This document shows positions 22,637-34,807 of a stretch of 64,000 nt of DNA, one piece after another; the first letter of the stretch is position 1; every line of letters starts with the position of its first letter. The notes under the pieces were generated by a model, which did not search any database, was not told where the DNA came from, and saw nothing but the letters and a program-made list of their open reading frames with translations. This DNA is from Closterium sp. NIES-65 (Eukaryota; Streptophyta; Zygnematophyceae; Desmidiales; Closteriaceae), in the NCBI GenBank assembly GCA_948144175.1, contig CANXME010002096.1:2914001-2978000 (forward strand). Reading direction: 5' to 3'. The position numbers and the translations under genes were made by a program.

Positions 22637-23148
22637 GACGAATTACAAAGCCTTTCGCGAGCCTATGAACGAAAATTCAAACCGGATCTCCCATAATCTA
22701 AACTAAGGGAAAATCTCACTTTGGCCAAAGCTTCTCCTGCGTAGGTGAAGCACCTGAGATGTGAGTAACTAGGCGGTAAATGAATGGGTGCCATGGATTC
22801 AGCCGCCAGCCCATGCTGGAGAAAAGCGCCTAGATATTATCCCATGCTTCGCTCTTCCTTATCAACGGGCTTTGTTTCTCGTGTAACACTGAGGTACAGC
22901 TCTAACAAAGTAACGGCATTCATACAATCTGTCCTACATTCTTCAACATAGTATTGACTTGGAAAGTACTGTTTTCTTCGCGTTATTAATACCGGTATGC
23001 AATCCTTGTTCAATCATTGACAAGAAGTATGCTTGCGCAGCACTAGAAACGAACCATAAACCAATAAATGAACCTGAACAACACAAAATCGCAAGATTCT
23101 AGAAAGAACAAAGCAACTGGCACTGAACTGAAGAGAGTGTTTCGCAAC
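22637..23148. other. Intergenic: 5' flank of the USP9X-like gene
   Basis: About 510 bases between the deubiquitinase start codon and the first repeat of the DIRS-like element. I see no ORF, RNA gene or clear core promoter motif. The promoter and 5' UTR of the minus-strand gene are expected here. Confidence 0.5.
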
Positions 23149-23335
23149 ATTATAATTTTTAAACACACATGTAGTGTTTTTTAAAATTGTGTATTGTGAA
23201 AGCGAAGCTGCTTGTACTGCACAATTGGCATCGTCGAAGCGCGCTAAACGCCCTTCTCCAACTACAAAAACCGTGGGTTGGAGCTCATTTCCCTCCACCC
23301 ACGTTTCTCAATTTTCAAACGGCTCACTCAACATT
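23149..23335 (+). repeat. Repeat A1 of the DIRS-like element
   Basis: A 187-bp sequence starting attataatttttaaacac, repeated in the same orientation at 34853-35039 with no difference seen. Confidence 0.9.
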
Positions 23336-23444
23336 TTCCGCTCGAGTAGTCTTTCCCTCCAAGCTGGCTAGGATTAAATCGCTTCCTAGAGGCGAGTCAC
23401 CCTCTACTTTACTCAGCGACATTTTCAACTTCAATCGCTCAACG

Positions 23445-24638
23445 ATGGCACCTACGCCGACACTTAACAACGGGAACTCGTCAACCCCCGCTTCCGACTC
23501 CGACCGTAACGCCCGCGATTCTGCGGGCGAACGCCGTAACAAGCGTCGGGCAGAAGACGGACCTTCCGCCCCGACTGCAGTGGACGTGCTGCTGGGCGGG
23601 CTCGAGGTCCACAAAAACGCCGAAAACCAGCAGCACCCTTCGGTCCCTGTGGCGCCAGTGGCGCCTGTGGCGCCAGTGGCACCTGTGGCGCAAGTGGCGA
23701 CGGGGACTGGCGCGGCACACGCGACTGACGCCGAGCACACGCCAGCACCCGCTGCTGGACCGTCGCGTCAGCGTCAGAGGAGGCGGACTGCAGTCTCCTC
23801 GTCTGACGCGACCGCCGCCCCTGCGCTGACGCAGGCGTTGACCCCGGACCAGGTCAACGCGCTGCTGTCCCTTCTACAGCAGCAACCCGTCAGCGTTACA
23901 GCCGCGGAAACTGCACTACCCGCCGCATCTGCGTCGGCTAAAAAAGAAACTGCAAAAAAGGAGAAAGGCACACGGGGAGCACGGACGAACCGGCATGACA
24001 ACGACGCAGCGACTGCCGCTCCCCCTGCTCCAGCGGTCGACAACGACACCGACGACTCTGAAGATGAAGCCAGTGAGGCTCCAGTCAACAATGTTAATTT
24101 TATTGGCACGGAAAACCTTCCCCCCCTCCCTTCTTCTAATCTTACCTTCTCGGCGGCAACCTTCGTCAACGACTCCGTGCGAGAGCAAGCGGAGCTACTG
24201 GAGGACCTGCGGGCGTACCTGCTGCACGCCGAATACAAGGCGCAGCGCGGTGATCCGGCGGGCGGACTCGAACTCATCTCACACGCTCTCAACCTCATCG
24301 CGGGGCGTTTCGAGGTGCTTCAAGTGGAGGACGCCTCCGACTTTCGCACGGCGAAGCGCTTTAAGCTGTACCAGCAGAAGAGCCTGCTGACTTCTCGACC
24401 CTTCAAGCAGGCGGTCGCGGACATGGCGGCGATGGACCGTGCGGCAAGCGGATACGCTCGTGTCAACCGCGGCGGAAACAACGGGCCGATGCCGTTCTTA
24501 CCCAAGCGAGGCCCCCCGCCCACGGCCAATTGCCGTGGGTTCCGGGGCTCATGCTTCCGCTGCGGCCAGCCGGGCCACGTGGCAAGTGCCTGCCCTCGGA
24601 ACGGGCATGGAGGCCAGGGACCCGCTCCGGTGGTGTAG
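23445..24638 (+). CDS. Gag-like protein of the DIRS-like element
   Basis: The 397-residue frame starts at the ATG following CGCTCAACG, is Ala/Pro/Thr-rich in its first half, and ends with one classical zinc knuckle CFRCGQPGHVASAC (C-x2-C-x4-H-x4-C), typical of nucleic-acid-binding Gag. A folded core with AELLEDLRAYLLHAEYKAQR and DFRTAKRFKLYQQKSLL precedes it. The frame is also open upstream to about 23187 through A1, but no ATG lies there. It is intact and ends with TAG. Confidence 0.75.
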   Translation: MAPTPTLNNGNSSTPASDSDRNARDSAGERRNKRRAEDGPSAPTAVDVLLGGLEVHKNAENQQHPSVPVAPVAPVAPVAPVAQVATGTGAAHATDAEHTPAPAAGPSRQRQRRRTAVSSSDATAAPALTQALTPDQVNALLSLLQQQPVSVTAAETALPAASASAKKETAKKEKGTRGARTNRHDNDAATAAPPAPAVDNDTDDSEDEASEAPVNNVNFIGTENLPPLPSSNLTFSAATFVNDSVREQAELLEDLRAYLLHAEYKAQRGDPAGGLELISHALNLIAGRFEVLQVEDASDFRTAKRFKLYQQKSLLTSRPFKQAVADMAAMDRAASGYARVNRGGNNGPMPFLPKRGPPPTANCRGFRGSCFRCGQPGHVASACPRNGHGGQGPAPVV

Positions 24639-25818
<1,180 letters not shown>

Positions 25819-26481
25819 TGTCGGGGCAAACACGCATGCCACGTTCACACGTACCGCCATCCAAGAACTCATAGAGACGGGAGCGGCAATTCCGATGGCC
25901 GCAACGGAGCTTACATGCATAAGTCCACTCAACGTGGTCGAGCAAAAAGACAAATGCAGGCTCATTCTTGATCTGAGGAAAGTCAACGCCAACTTGATCA
26001 TCCCCAAGTTCAAGTACGAAGGGCTCAGCCGCGTCGCCGACCTTGCGCGCGTTGGGGATTGGATGTTCTCCATTGACCTCAAATCTGGTTACCACCACAT
26101 CGACATCCACCCATCGTGCTGGAAGTTCCTTGGCTTTGAATTTGATAAGCGCACATACGCATTCCGTTCACTACCATTTGGCCTCGCGACAGCTCCATTC
26201 GTTTTCACGCAGCTCATCAAGCAACTAGCTCGGCGTTGGCGAGATTAAGGCATCCGAGTCGTACCTTACGTGGACGACATCTTATTTCTCTGCCAGTTGA
26301 AAGAGGACGCGCAAGCAACTTGCCAGCGGGTGATATTGGATCTTAAAGAGGCAGGCCTTGTGATAAACGCGAAGAAATCACAACTGTCACCATCGCAGCG
26401 TCTCCGATTCCTGGGCGTAGAACTCGAGACCGATACCGGCCGATTCTCCATCGGTCCGGACCGACGAGCCTTACTACATGC
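25819..26481 (+). pseudogene. Reverse transcriptase, 5' part, DIRS-like element (interrupted)
   Basis: Carries RT blocks in order: CRLILDLRKVNANL, FSIDLKSGYHHIDIH (first catalytic Asp), SLPFGLATAPFVFTQL, then PYVDDILF (the YVDD box) and LRFLGVELETDTG. A TAA at 26246-26248 interrupts the frame just before GIRVVPYVDD; a single C-to-T change from CAA (Gln) would explain it. The frame is cut at 26481 by the copia insertion and resumes in the same frame after the duplicated catgc at 32634. Confidence 0.8.
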
Positions 26482-26611
26482 TGTCAGATTTATATGACAT
26501 AGTTGCTGTAGGCTATAGTGGGGTAGCACATATGGGGTACAGGGTTTCTAGGGTTGTATTTGTACCTTATCTTTCCTTTGTCATTTCATTCTTGTTTTCT
26601 TATCTTTCACA
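26482..26611 (+). repeat. 5' LTR of copia A
   Basis: 130 bp, TGTCAGATTT...TTTCACA, followed at once by the primer binding site TGGTATAGAGC (26612-26622). Related to but well diverged from the LTR of element B. No 3' LTR is present. Confidence 0.85.
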
Positions 26612-26639
26612 TGGTATAGAGCGGGTCCTTCCTAAGGAC

Positions 26640-27600
26640 CGTTTTTTTTAGGGCCCACCGAAGCGCGCCCCGAGGCGCGCAATTTTTTTCGCGACCCTTC
26701 GGGTCGCCTTACTCTCGCGGCCCCGCTGTCCCTCTGACGCGGCCCCGCCACCCCTGCTTGACGCGGCCCCGCCGCCTCCTCTGCAGCGGCTCCGCCGCCT
26801 CCTCAGACGCGGCCCCGCCGCCCGCTGATCGCGGCCCCGCCGCCCGCTCTGACGCGGCCCCGCCGCCGGCTCTGACGCGGCCCCGCCGCCCGCTGATCGC
26901 GGCCCGCCGCTGGCCCTGACGCGGCCCCGCTGCCGGCTCTTAGCCGGCCTCGCCGCCGGCTCCAACGCGGCCCCGCCGCCCGCCTCGACGAGGCCCCGCC
27001 GCCGGCTCTGACGCGGCCCCGCCGCCGCCTCCTGATCGCGGCCCCGCCTCGGCTCTCTCGCGGCCTCGCCGCCGGCCCTGACGCGGCCCCGCCCCGGCTC
27101 TCACGCGGCCCCGCTGCCGGCTCTCTTGCGGCCCCGACACCGGCTCTCTTGCGAACCCGCCCCGGCTCTCTTACGGCCCCGCCGCTGGCCCTGACGCGGC
27201 CCCTGCCTCGGCTCTCCGGCGGCCCCGCCGCCGGCTCTCTTGCGGCCCTGCCGCCAGCTCTGAAGCGGCCCCGCCCCTGCTCTCACGCGGCCCTGCCGCC
27301 GGCTCTGACGCGGCCCCGCCCCGGTTCTTTCACGCGGCCCTGCCGCCCCACCTACAGCAGCCGAGCCGCCCTGTCGCCGAGCCCCCCCCGGGAGCCGAGC
27401 CGCCCTGCCCCCGAGCCGCCCTGCCGCCGAGCCGCCCGGGAGCCGAGCCGCCCTGCACCCGAGCCGCCCAACCGCCGAGCAGCCCGGGAACCGAGCCGCT
27501 GTGCACCCGAGCCGCCCGGTCGCCGAGTCGCCTTTCTGCAGAGCTGCACGACCTGCCCTGCCTGGTGAGCACCGTCCCACTGTCACTGCGAGCTCTTTCC
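26640..27600 (+). other. GC-rich repetitive leader of copia A
   Basis: About 950 bases of reiterated gcggccccgccgccggctct-like units passing into gagccgccctgc units. Open frames on both strands here are repeat artefacts. Elements B, C and D have equivalent leaders with different units. Confidence 0.8.
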
Positions 27601-27631
27601 CTACTGCTTGCACTGCGTCGCTGTCGTCGCC

Positions 27632-30600
27632 ATGGCTACCCCTAGTGTCCTAGCTTTTGACGCTGAGGGTCGCGCCATTGATTTTGAGGTCTGGTTAGAC
27701 GACCTGCAGTTGTTCTTACAGTGCGACAGGGCTGACAGTCTTTCTCTCTTTGACCTCACCTCTGGCGCCTCTCCTGCTCCTGCTGCTGATGCTGATCCCA
27801 CTGTCCGCTCTCAGTGGGCCACCCGCGATGCTGCTGCACGTCTTGCTGTGCGTCGCCACCTCCCTACCTCTGAGCGTGCGCACTTTAGTCAGTACAAGAG
27901 TGCTCAGACCTTGTACGACGCTGTAGTTGCGCGCTACTCCTCCCCTGCCACTGCTGCACTGAGCCGTCTCATGCTTCCCTACCTTTTTCCTGACCTCTCT
28001 GCCTTTCCCACTGTCGCTGACCTCATTACGCACCTCCGCACTAGTGACACTCGCTACCGCGCCGCCCTTCCTGCTGAGTTCTGCGCTAAGAACCCACCCC
28101 CCATGTACATCGCTCTCTACTACGTAGTCGCGCGCCTCCCTGACTCCCTTCGCGTCGTCAGGGACCACTTTCTCGCAGTCTGTCCCACCACCCTCACCGT
28201 CGACCTCCTCGAGAAGGCCCTACTCGCAGCGGAGAAGAGCATAGTCGTTGTAGGTGCTTCTCATGGTGACCCTCGCACCCCCATCTTTGAGGGGTGCTCT
28301 CCTTCCCCCTTGCTGCCCTCTGTTGCCTCTGCTGCTGCTGCCGACCTGCTTGGTCTTGAGTCGGTCGGCGCGGCGTCTGCCCCTAGTGGGAGACGTCGCT
28401 CCAGCAAGGGCAAGGGGGGCAAGGGCGCGGGTGGAGCTGGAGGGGGCGGTGGCGGTGGCGGCGGTGGCGGCGGAGGGAGTGGGGGTGGCGGCGGGACTAG
28501 TGGCGGGGGTGGTGGTGGTGGTGGCAGCAGCGGCGGAGACGGTGGTGGTGGTGCCAGCGGTGGTGGTGGAGGCAGCGGCGGAGGTGGAGGCGGCGGAGGT
28601 GGAGGCGGTGGAGGCGGCAGCGGAGGAGGCGGTGGTGGTGGAGGAGGTGGAGCTGGTCGGGGTGGTACCCAGCAGCGTAGCGGCGGTGGTGGTGGCCAGC
28701 GCTCGCAGCGGCAGCAGCAGCAGCGCTCGCGGGACATCCCTCCGCCTCAGCAGCTTCGTGAGTGGTACGCTGGGCGTCAGAGGGGTGGGGGTGGTCCCTG
28801 CACCTACGTTCTTCGTTCCAGCGACCGCGCGGGTGAGCAGTGTGGGGGTGCCCACGCCGCCCAGTGCTGCTTTGGCCGCCTGACGGACGCTTGGCGTCAG
28901 CAGTTCCCTGGGGCTACTGAGATCCCTCGCTGGGATGAGCTTCTTAGGGCTGGTGTAGCGATCTTTGATCTTGATTTTGATGCTATCCTTGCTGCTATGT
29001 ATGCTGTGACTTATAGTGAGGAGAATGAGGGTTACCGGTGTTTCCAGCCCGACCCGGGCATTGGTACTGCTGCGCTAGGTGCTTGTGAGGCTGCTGCTCT
29101 AGGTGCCAGTGCGTCTGCGCTCTCAGGTACTGGTGAGACTGCGCTCTCAGGTACTGCGTCGTCCTCGTCCTCCCTCACTTTCATTCTTGACTCCGGGGCT
29201 TCTCGCTCCTTCTTTCGAGACCGCACTACCCTTACGCCGCTCGGCCGGCCGGTTGCAGTCTCCCTTGCTGACCCCTCTGGGGGTCCTGTCCTGTCTCACT
29301 TCTCCACTGTCCTCCCGTGTCCGGCCGCCCCTTCGGGCACCCTGTCTGGTCTGTACCTTCCCTCGTTCTCTACGAACTTGGTGAGTGGTGCGGACCTGCA
29401 GGATGTGGGGGTTCACCAGTTCACTCCTGCGAGTCAGCGGGTGACCCACTGCACGGAGGCACGCACAGGCCGACACCTGGCCACGTTCTCGCGTCGGCCG
29501 GGGTCGAGTCTCTACACCCTGACCGTTGAGTCTCGTCCTGTCCCTGCGTCTGGTCAGGTGGCTGCGTCAGGTCAGGTGTTTGCTGCTGCGTCCCGGTCAG
29601 GTACTGAGTCTGCCCCCTGTTCTTGTCGCCTCCTGTCTCACGAGACTCTCCTGTGGCACCACCGTCTTGGCCACCCCTCCTTGCCCCGTCTTCGGAGCAT
29701 GGCTTCCCGTGTTCTTGTCTCTGGTCTTCCCCAGTCTCTCCCTCCTCTCCCCTCCGGGCCAGGACCTTCCTGTGTCCCCTGTGTCGAGGGTCGCCTCCGG
29801 GCTACTCCTCACTCCTCCCACTTCCCCCCGACAGAGGCTCCCCTGCAGACGCTTCACATGGATGTGTGGGGCCCAGCCCGCGTCCGTGGGCAGGGTCACG
29901 AGCGCTACTTCCTGTTGGTGGTTGACGACTACTCGCGTTACACCACAGTCCTCCCCTTGCGCAGCAAGGGTACGGTCACTGAGGTGCTGATCGACTGGAT
30001 CCGCGAGGCTCGTCTCCAGCTCAGGAAGAGTTTCGGCTCAGACTTTCCTGTTCTGCGTCTGCACTCGGACAGAGGCGGAGAGTTCTCTTCTCGCCTTCTG
30101 CGAGACTACTGTCGTGCACGTGGGATCCGCCAGACCTTCACGCTTCCGGACTCACCACAGCAAAATGGGATTGCTGAGCGCCGCATTGGCATGGTCATGG
30201 ATGTCGCTCGTACGTCCATGATGCATGCGGCTGCCCCCCATTTTCTGTGGCCGTTTGCGGTGAGGTACGCGGCGCATCAGCTCAACCTTCACCCCCGGGT
30301 CTCTCGGCCTGCGATGTCCCCAGCTTTGCTGTGGACTGGGAAGGTTGGCGATGCGTCTGTGTTCCGTGTCTGGGGATCTCGGGCGTTTGTCCGCGACTTG
30401 TCTGCGGACAAGCTGTCCCCTCGTGCTGCTCCCTGTGTCTTCCTTGGCTTCCCCACTGACGCCCCAGGGTGGCAGTTTTACCACCCCTCCTCTCGTCGTG
30501 TTCTGTCCTCCCAGGACGTCACGTTCGACGAGTCAGTCCCCTTCTACCGTCTCTTCCCCTACCGCACTCCTTCCCTCCCCCCTCCCCCGGACTTCCTTGT

Positions 30601-32290
30601 GCCGGTTCCCCCCCCGGTAGACCCCCTCCCCCCTCAGGTTCCTGCCCCCTCAGGTGTGTCCCAGGTAGACACCGTTGACCCGGTCGAGGTTACTGGTGAC
30701 TCTGGTGCTGCTGCAGGTGCTGAGCCTGGGGGTGCTGACTCTGGGGGTGCGTTGCGTGGGGGTGCTGAGCCTGGGGGTGCTACTGCTGGGGGTGCTGGGC
30801 CTGAGGGTGCTGCTGCGGAGGGTGCGGAGCCTGGGGGTGCTGAGCCGGGGGGTGCTGTGCCTGGAGGTGCTGGGTCTGGGGGTGCTGAGTCGGGAGCTGC
30901 TGAGCCTGGGGGTGCTGAGCTGGGAGCTGCTGAGCCTGGGGGTGCTGCGTCTGGAGCTGCTGAGCCTGGGGTTTCTCCTGCTGCTGCGTCTCGCCGGGAG
31001 CCCCTCTCTCCGTAGGAGCTGCGCGAGTGGTTCGCTCGCCGCTGGAGGCGTGCTGCTGAGTCTGGAGGTGCTGCTGGAGCTGGAGCTGGAGCTTCTTTGA
31101 CCGTCAAGGGTGCGGGTGCTGCCGGTCCCGGAGCTGCTGGATCTGCTGGTCCTCCTGGAGCTGGAGCTGCTGAGGGCGTTGGTGCTGAGCCTACTGCTGT
31201 TGGTCCTGCCGCTGGAGGTGTGGGTGGCGCTGGTGCTGTCGCTGAGGGTACTGGTGCTGTTCCTGCTGAGTCTGGAGCTGCCGCGCGGCCTCGGCCGTAC
31301 TACGTCCCGCTCCTGCAGCAGGTTCTTGGTCTTTCTCCTCCAGTAGAGGGTCCACCGCCTGTCCAGTCGCAGTCCCTGCTGGAGCCTTCCTCTCCACTGC
31401 CTGCTCCCTCTCCTTACACTGGTCCTACTGGAGGTCTTGCTGAGCGTCGTGAGCCTGCGTCTCGTCCCGCGTCGCCTGTTCGTGCTACTCGCGCTAGTGG
31501 TCGCAGTTCGCGTCAGCGTCCTCCTCCTGTCCCTGGCACGCACCGGATGTCTTTGCGTCCGTCCACTGCTCCTCTGCGTGCCCCTTTGCCTTCTCCTCCT
31601 GAGTCCTCTCTTCCTGCGCTTGCCGACCCTGAGTCGGACTCTCTTCGTGCTGCCAGTCCTACTGTCACGCGTCTGCTTGCTACTGTCGTCACTGACCCCT
31701 CTTTTGAGTCCACTGCTGCGTCTGCTCTAGTCGCTGAGCTCGTCGACTTTGCTGCTCGCTGTCGTCTCGACTACGCTGCTAGTCTTGTTGCTGAGTCTGC
31801 GTTTGTCTGTCCTCCGTCCGTCGGGGGTGAGTGTGCTCTTGGCACGGACGTCCTAGAGGACAGGCAGGAGGAGTTACAGTGTCTAGCGGCTGCTTCACCT
31901 CATCTCGCGTCTGTACTGCTTGCCCCTGAGGGAGACCCGGATGCACTAGACATCCCGACTCCGCGTTCTTACGCGGAGGCTGTAGAGGGTCCCTACTCCT
32001 CTCAGTGGCAGGCAGCTATGGATGCAGAGATGGCTTCCTGGAAGTCCACAGGCACCTACGTTGACGCAGTTCCCCCTCCTGGGGCGAACATCGTCAGTGG
32101 CATGTGGATCTTCCGGGTGAAGCGGCCGCCGGGCTCTCCACCTGTCTTCAAGGCGCGGTATGTTGCTCGTGGCTTCAGTCAGCGGCAGGGAGTTGACTAC
32201 TTTCAGACCTTCTCTCCCACCCCGAAGATGACCACTCTTCGGGTGCTGCTGCACATAGCCGCTCAGCGCGACTACGAGCTTCACTCTCTC
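27632..32290 (+). pseudogene. Gag-pol of copia A, one stop and 3' truncated
   Basis: Starts MATPSVLAFDAEG. In order: gag, a Gly-rich tract (about 28430-28670), a Cys/His motif (near 28798), protease DSGASRSFF (near 29190), the GAG-pre-integrase H-H-C-C block (LLWHHRLGH... CVPC), integrase with VWGP, DDYSRY, DRGGEF and QQNGIAERR, an EPGGA-repeat linker, and RT up to YELHSL. A TAG at 31013 interrupts the linker and the same frame resumes. The second half of RT (the YVDD box) and RNase H are missing. Confidence 0.85.
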
Positions 32291-32633
32291 AGAATCCCAA
32301 CCACTAGACCATTGGGATAAAAGGGCTTGTTTCAGTAGCGGGTCAGTGCGCCCATAACCCCCCAGGCAACCGTGCCTGTAACCCTTCCCTAGGATCAATC
32401 GGGGATCACCAGTGGACCTCTGACACCCCCCCGCACTGGGATGCCCGAAGTGCATACACCAAGATTCGAACCCGAGACCTTCGCTCTGATACCATCTCAG
32501 AATCCCAACCACTAGACCATTGGGATAAAAGGGCTTGTTTCAGTAGCGGGTCAGTGCGCCCATAACCCCCCAGGCAACCGTGCCTGTAACCCTTCCCTAG
32601 GATCAATCGGGGATCACCAGTGGACCTCTGACA
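32287..32633 (-). mobile_element. TRIM/SMART-type miniature LTR element with tRNA-like promoter boxes
   Basis: Read on the minus strand: 5' LTR 32633-32495 (139 bp, TGTCAGAGG...TTCTGAGA), primer site TGGTATCAGAGC directly adjacent (32494-32483), a 69-base internal part, a purine tract GCGGGGGGG, then 3' LTR 32425-32287 with no difference seen. It has no coding capacity. A perfect RNA polymerase III A-box word TGGTCTAGTGG (32519-32509) and a B-box-like GGTTCGAATCT (32472-32462) are about 36 bases apart across the LTR/primer-site junction, as in a tRNA gene. A tRNA-derived SINE is the alternative, but it would not explain two terminal repeats with correctly placed primer site and purine tract. 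Confidence 0.75.
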
Positions 32634-32638
32634 CATGC

Positions 32639-33743
32639 AACCATCCGGAACCTCCTGAGCGCAAGCAAGGCATGCCGACCAGTCCCGGTCCGCCACGTGG
32701 CCAGAATCACTGGCATGCTCGCATCGATGGGTGTCGCACTTGGCGCGACAGCTCGCGCATTCAGCCATGCTATGTTACAAGTGATGGTTGACGCACCGTC
32801 ATGGAAAAGCAGCGTCGTTATCCCCCGATCTGCAGCAGAAGAGCTCCAATTTTGGCTCGAGGAGTTCGACCGTTTCAACGGCGCACCTTTTCACGTCAAG
32901 AACAGCTACGACGCGGTAATCCACGTGGATGCCAGCTCTCATGGTTGGGGCGCCACTCTGACCACATTTCCGGGTGGCATCGAAGAAGCTAGCGCAACCA
33001 TGTCAGAGCCGCTACGAGGAACGTCCAGCACGCGACGGGAGATCGAAGGCGTCCTTTGGGCGCTAGAAACGTACGCGAACAAGATCAAGCAAAAACATGT
33101 TCTCGTGCGGGTGGACAACCAGGGCGTATTCTTCATCCTTCGCAAAGGCGGCTCTCACAGCCCCGACCTCACAACGGCATGCAAGAGCATCATCCGAACA
33201 TGCATGGCGTTTGGCACGCGCTTGATCATTGAATGGATTCCGCGCGAGCTCAACACACACGCCGACGAGCTTTCAAAAATGGTCGACCACGACGATTACG
33301 CGCTGAAAACGCCGTGGTTCCGGATCTTGGAACGTCGTTGGGGTCCTCACTCCATCGACCTTTTCGCAAACTCCCGCAACACCCAACTGCCGCGCTTCTG
33401 TTCAAAGATTCCCCACCCGGCAGCCATTGCAGTTGATGCGTTCTCGATCGCGTGGACACCTGAAAACAACTTCGCCTTCCCCCCACCTCAACTGGTCCCA
33501 GCCGTCCTCCATCACGCACAACGCACCCATGCATCACTCACACTGATAGTTCCGCACTGGCCAGGCGCAAGCTGGTGGCCACTCTTGCAACCCTCCCCAC
33601 GCACTTGGGCACCACACATCCACGCGCACATCCCTCTGACACACGGAAGCCAATGCCTAGACGTAGGGTCCCATTCAACTGCTTTTTTGGGCATGGGACT
33701 ACCGCACAGCCCAATCATTGCACTGCGAGTGGCATTTGACTAA
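32639..33743 (+). CDS. RNase H part of the DIRS-like pol, 3' of the insertion
   Basis: Continues the RT frame after the insertion. RNase H acidic residues are visible in VIHVDASSHGWGATL, REIEGVLWAL, VRVDNQGVFF and ELNTHADEL, and the sequence continues as a DIRS-type extension (HSIDLFANSRNTQLPRF). It removes the RNA strand during reverse transcription. It ends with TAA at 33741 without internal stops. No ATG start is expected because it is the 3' part of a longer frame. Confidence 0.8.
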
Positions 33744-33805
33744 TTCAAAATATATACACCTTGTGTTCAGATTTGCTCCCAAAGTTACACGACCAACTGA
33801 TCAAC

Positions 33806-34807
33806 ATGCTCGCGCAGTCCCGCGCCGATTCTACGATTCGGACATATGAACCATACTGGGCCAAGTTTCGAGCCTTCTGCACAAAAGTGAACCTTCCATT
33901 CCTCCCGGCATCCGACATGACCCTCGCGCTATACCTGGTACACGCAATCCGACGCAAAGCCACCCTGTCCGTAGTGCAGCTAACCTGCTCGGCGGTCAGC
34001 TTCGCCCATCGCATGACCGGGAGCAAATGCCCGACAACCGGACCGTTCACCACCCAAGTCCGTGACTATGCAAAGCGACACTGCCCACGCCCTACTCGTC
34101 TGAAGGAACCCGTCTCGATCCAACAAGTCCAGGAAATGGCCGCGAGCTACTTGCAGTCCGACGATCCTGCGCAATTTCAGAAAGGGTTGATACCCATCCT
34201 CATGTACTCCGGATTCCTGCGATACTCTGACCTAGTAGCCATAAAATGGCAAGACATCCAATTCGACGACGAGGTCATGTGGATTCTCATACCACACTCC
34301 AAGACCGATCAAGCTGGTTACGGCACTTGGATACCCATTGCAGCAACGGCGGACCCCTGCTGCCCAGTGCGCTGCACCCGACGCTTCATCCGACTCGCTG
34401 GCTATGGCCCACGGTCAGAGGGACCATTGATTCGTGTCTTCGGTCACGGTTCAACCAGCGAGGGCCAGGCTAGGCCACCTTCATACACTACGATCCGGAA
34501 CTGGTGCAAGGAAGCCTTCGCAAAGGTTGGCCTTGGAGAGTTGCAGCTAGGCACCCATTCTTTCCGAAAAGGTGCAGCCACAGTAGCAGCCAACACGGGA
34601 GTGCCAAACAGAGTCTTCAAACGGCTGGGCAGATGGCGAAGCGACACAGCAAAGGAAATGTATGTTACGCCATACGTCGAGCCCCTCATCGAAGCCTCCC
34701 GTACCCTACAAGATTCGACGCATGCGGTGTCATCGGCGCAACACACAGAGGCACTCGTACGCAACCGGAGGCCCCCGCTGCCCATGTCTCAGAGACCCCA
34801 TTTGTAA
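33806..34807 (+). CDS. Tyrosine recombinase of the DIRS-like element
   Basis: Phage-integrase-like recombinase that would integrate the circular cDNA. Catalytic motifs are visible: Arg in MYSGFLRYSDLVAIKW, the H-x-x-R box in LGTHSFRKGAA, and the nucleophile region GRWRSDTAKEMYVTPYV. The frame (333 residues) is open, with the first ATG at 33806, 62 bases after the RNase H stop and in another frame. It could be expressed from its own ATG or by re-initiation. All key residues appear present. Confidence 0.85.
   Translation: MLAQSRADSTIRTYEPYWAKFRAFCTKVNLPFLPASDMTLALYLVHAIRRKATLSVVQLTCSAVSFAHRMTGSKCPTTGPFTTQVRDYAKRHCPRPTRLKEPVSIQQVQEMAASYLQSDDPAQFQKGLIPILMYSGFLRYSDLVAIKWQDIQFDDEVMWILIPHSKTDQAGYGTWIPIAATADPCCPVRCTRRFIRLAGYGPRSEGPLIRVFGHGSTSEGQARPPSYTTIRNWCKEAFAKVGLGELQLGTHSFRKGAATVAANTGVPNRVFKRLGRWRSDTAKEMYVTPYVEPLIEASRTLQDSTHAVSSAQHTEALVRNRRPPLPMSQRPHL

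Larger units (their letters stand above)
26482..32290 (+). mobile_element. Copia element A (Ty1/copia), 3'-truncated
   Basis: A plus-strand copia element with 5' LTR, tRNA primer site, long GC-rich leader and gag-pol, cut off inside RT at 32290 and joined directly to a TRIM (32287-32633). Its left flank catgc (26477-26481) reappears at 32634-32638, immediately after the TRIM. The coding part is nearly identical to element B, but its LTR is clearly different. Confidence 0.85.

Noticed and set aside
26655..27600. Proline/arginine-rich proteins on both strands of the GC-rich leaders
   Set aside because: The frames follow the tandem unit, have no ATG context or conserved domain, and are not shared between elements A and B.
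28220..28883. Antisense and alternative-frame open frames over the Gly-rich gag tract
   Set aside because: GC-rich repeats stay open in all frames; only the frame continuous with the copia domains is real. The same holds at 45823-46589 and 59049-59597.
32440..32530. A functional tRNA gene on the minus strand
   Set aside because: A and B boxes and a possible anticodon stem exist, but the acceptor stem does not pair, position 33 is not T, and the sequence is part of the TRIM's LTR and leader.
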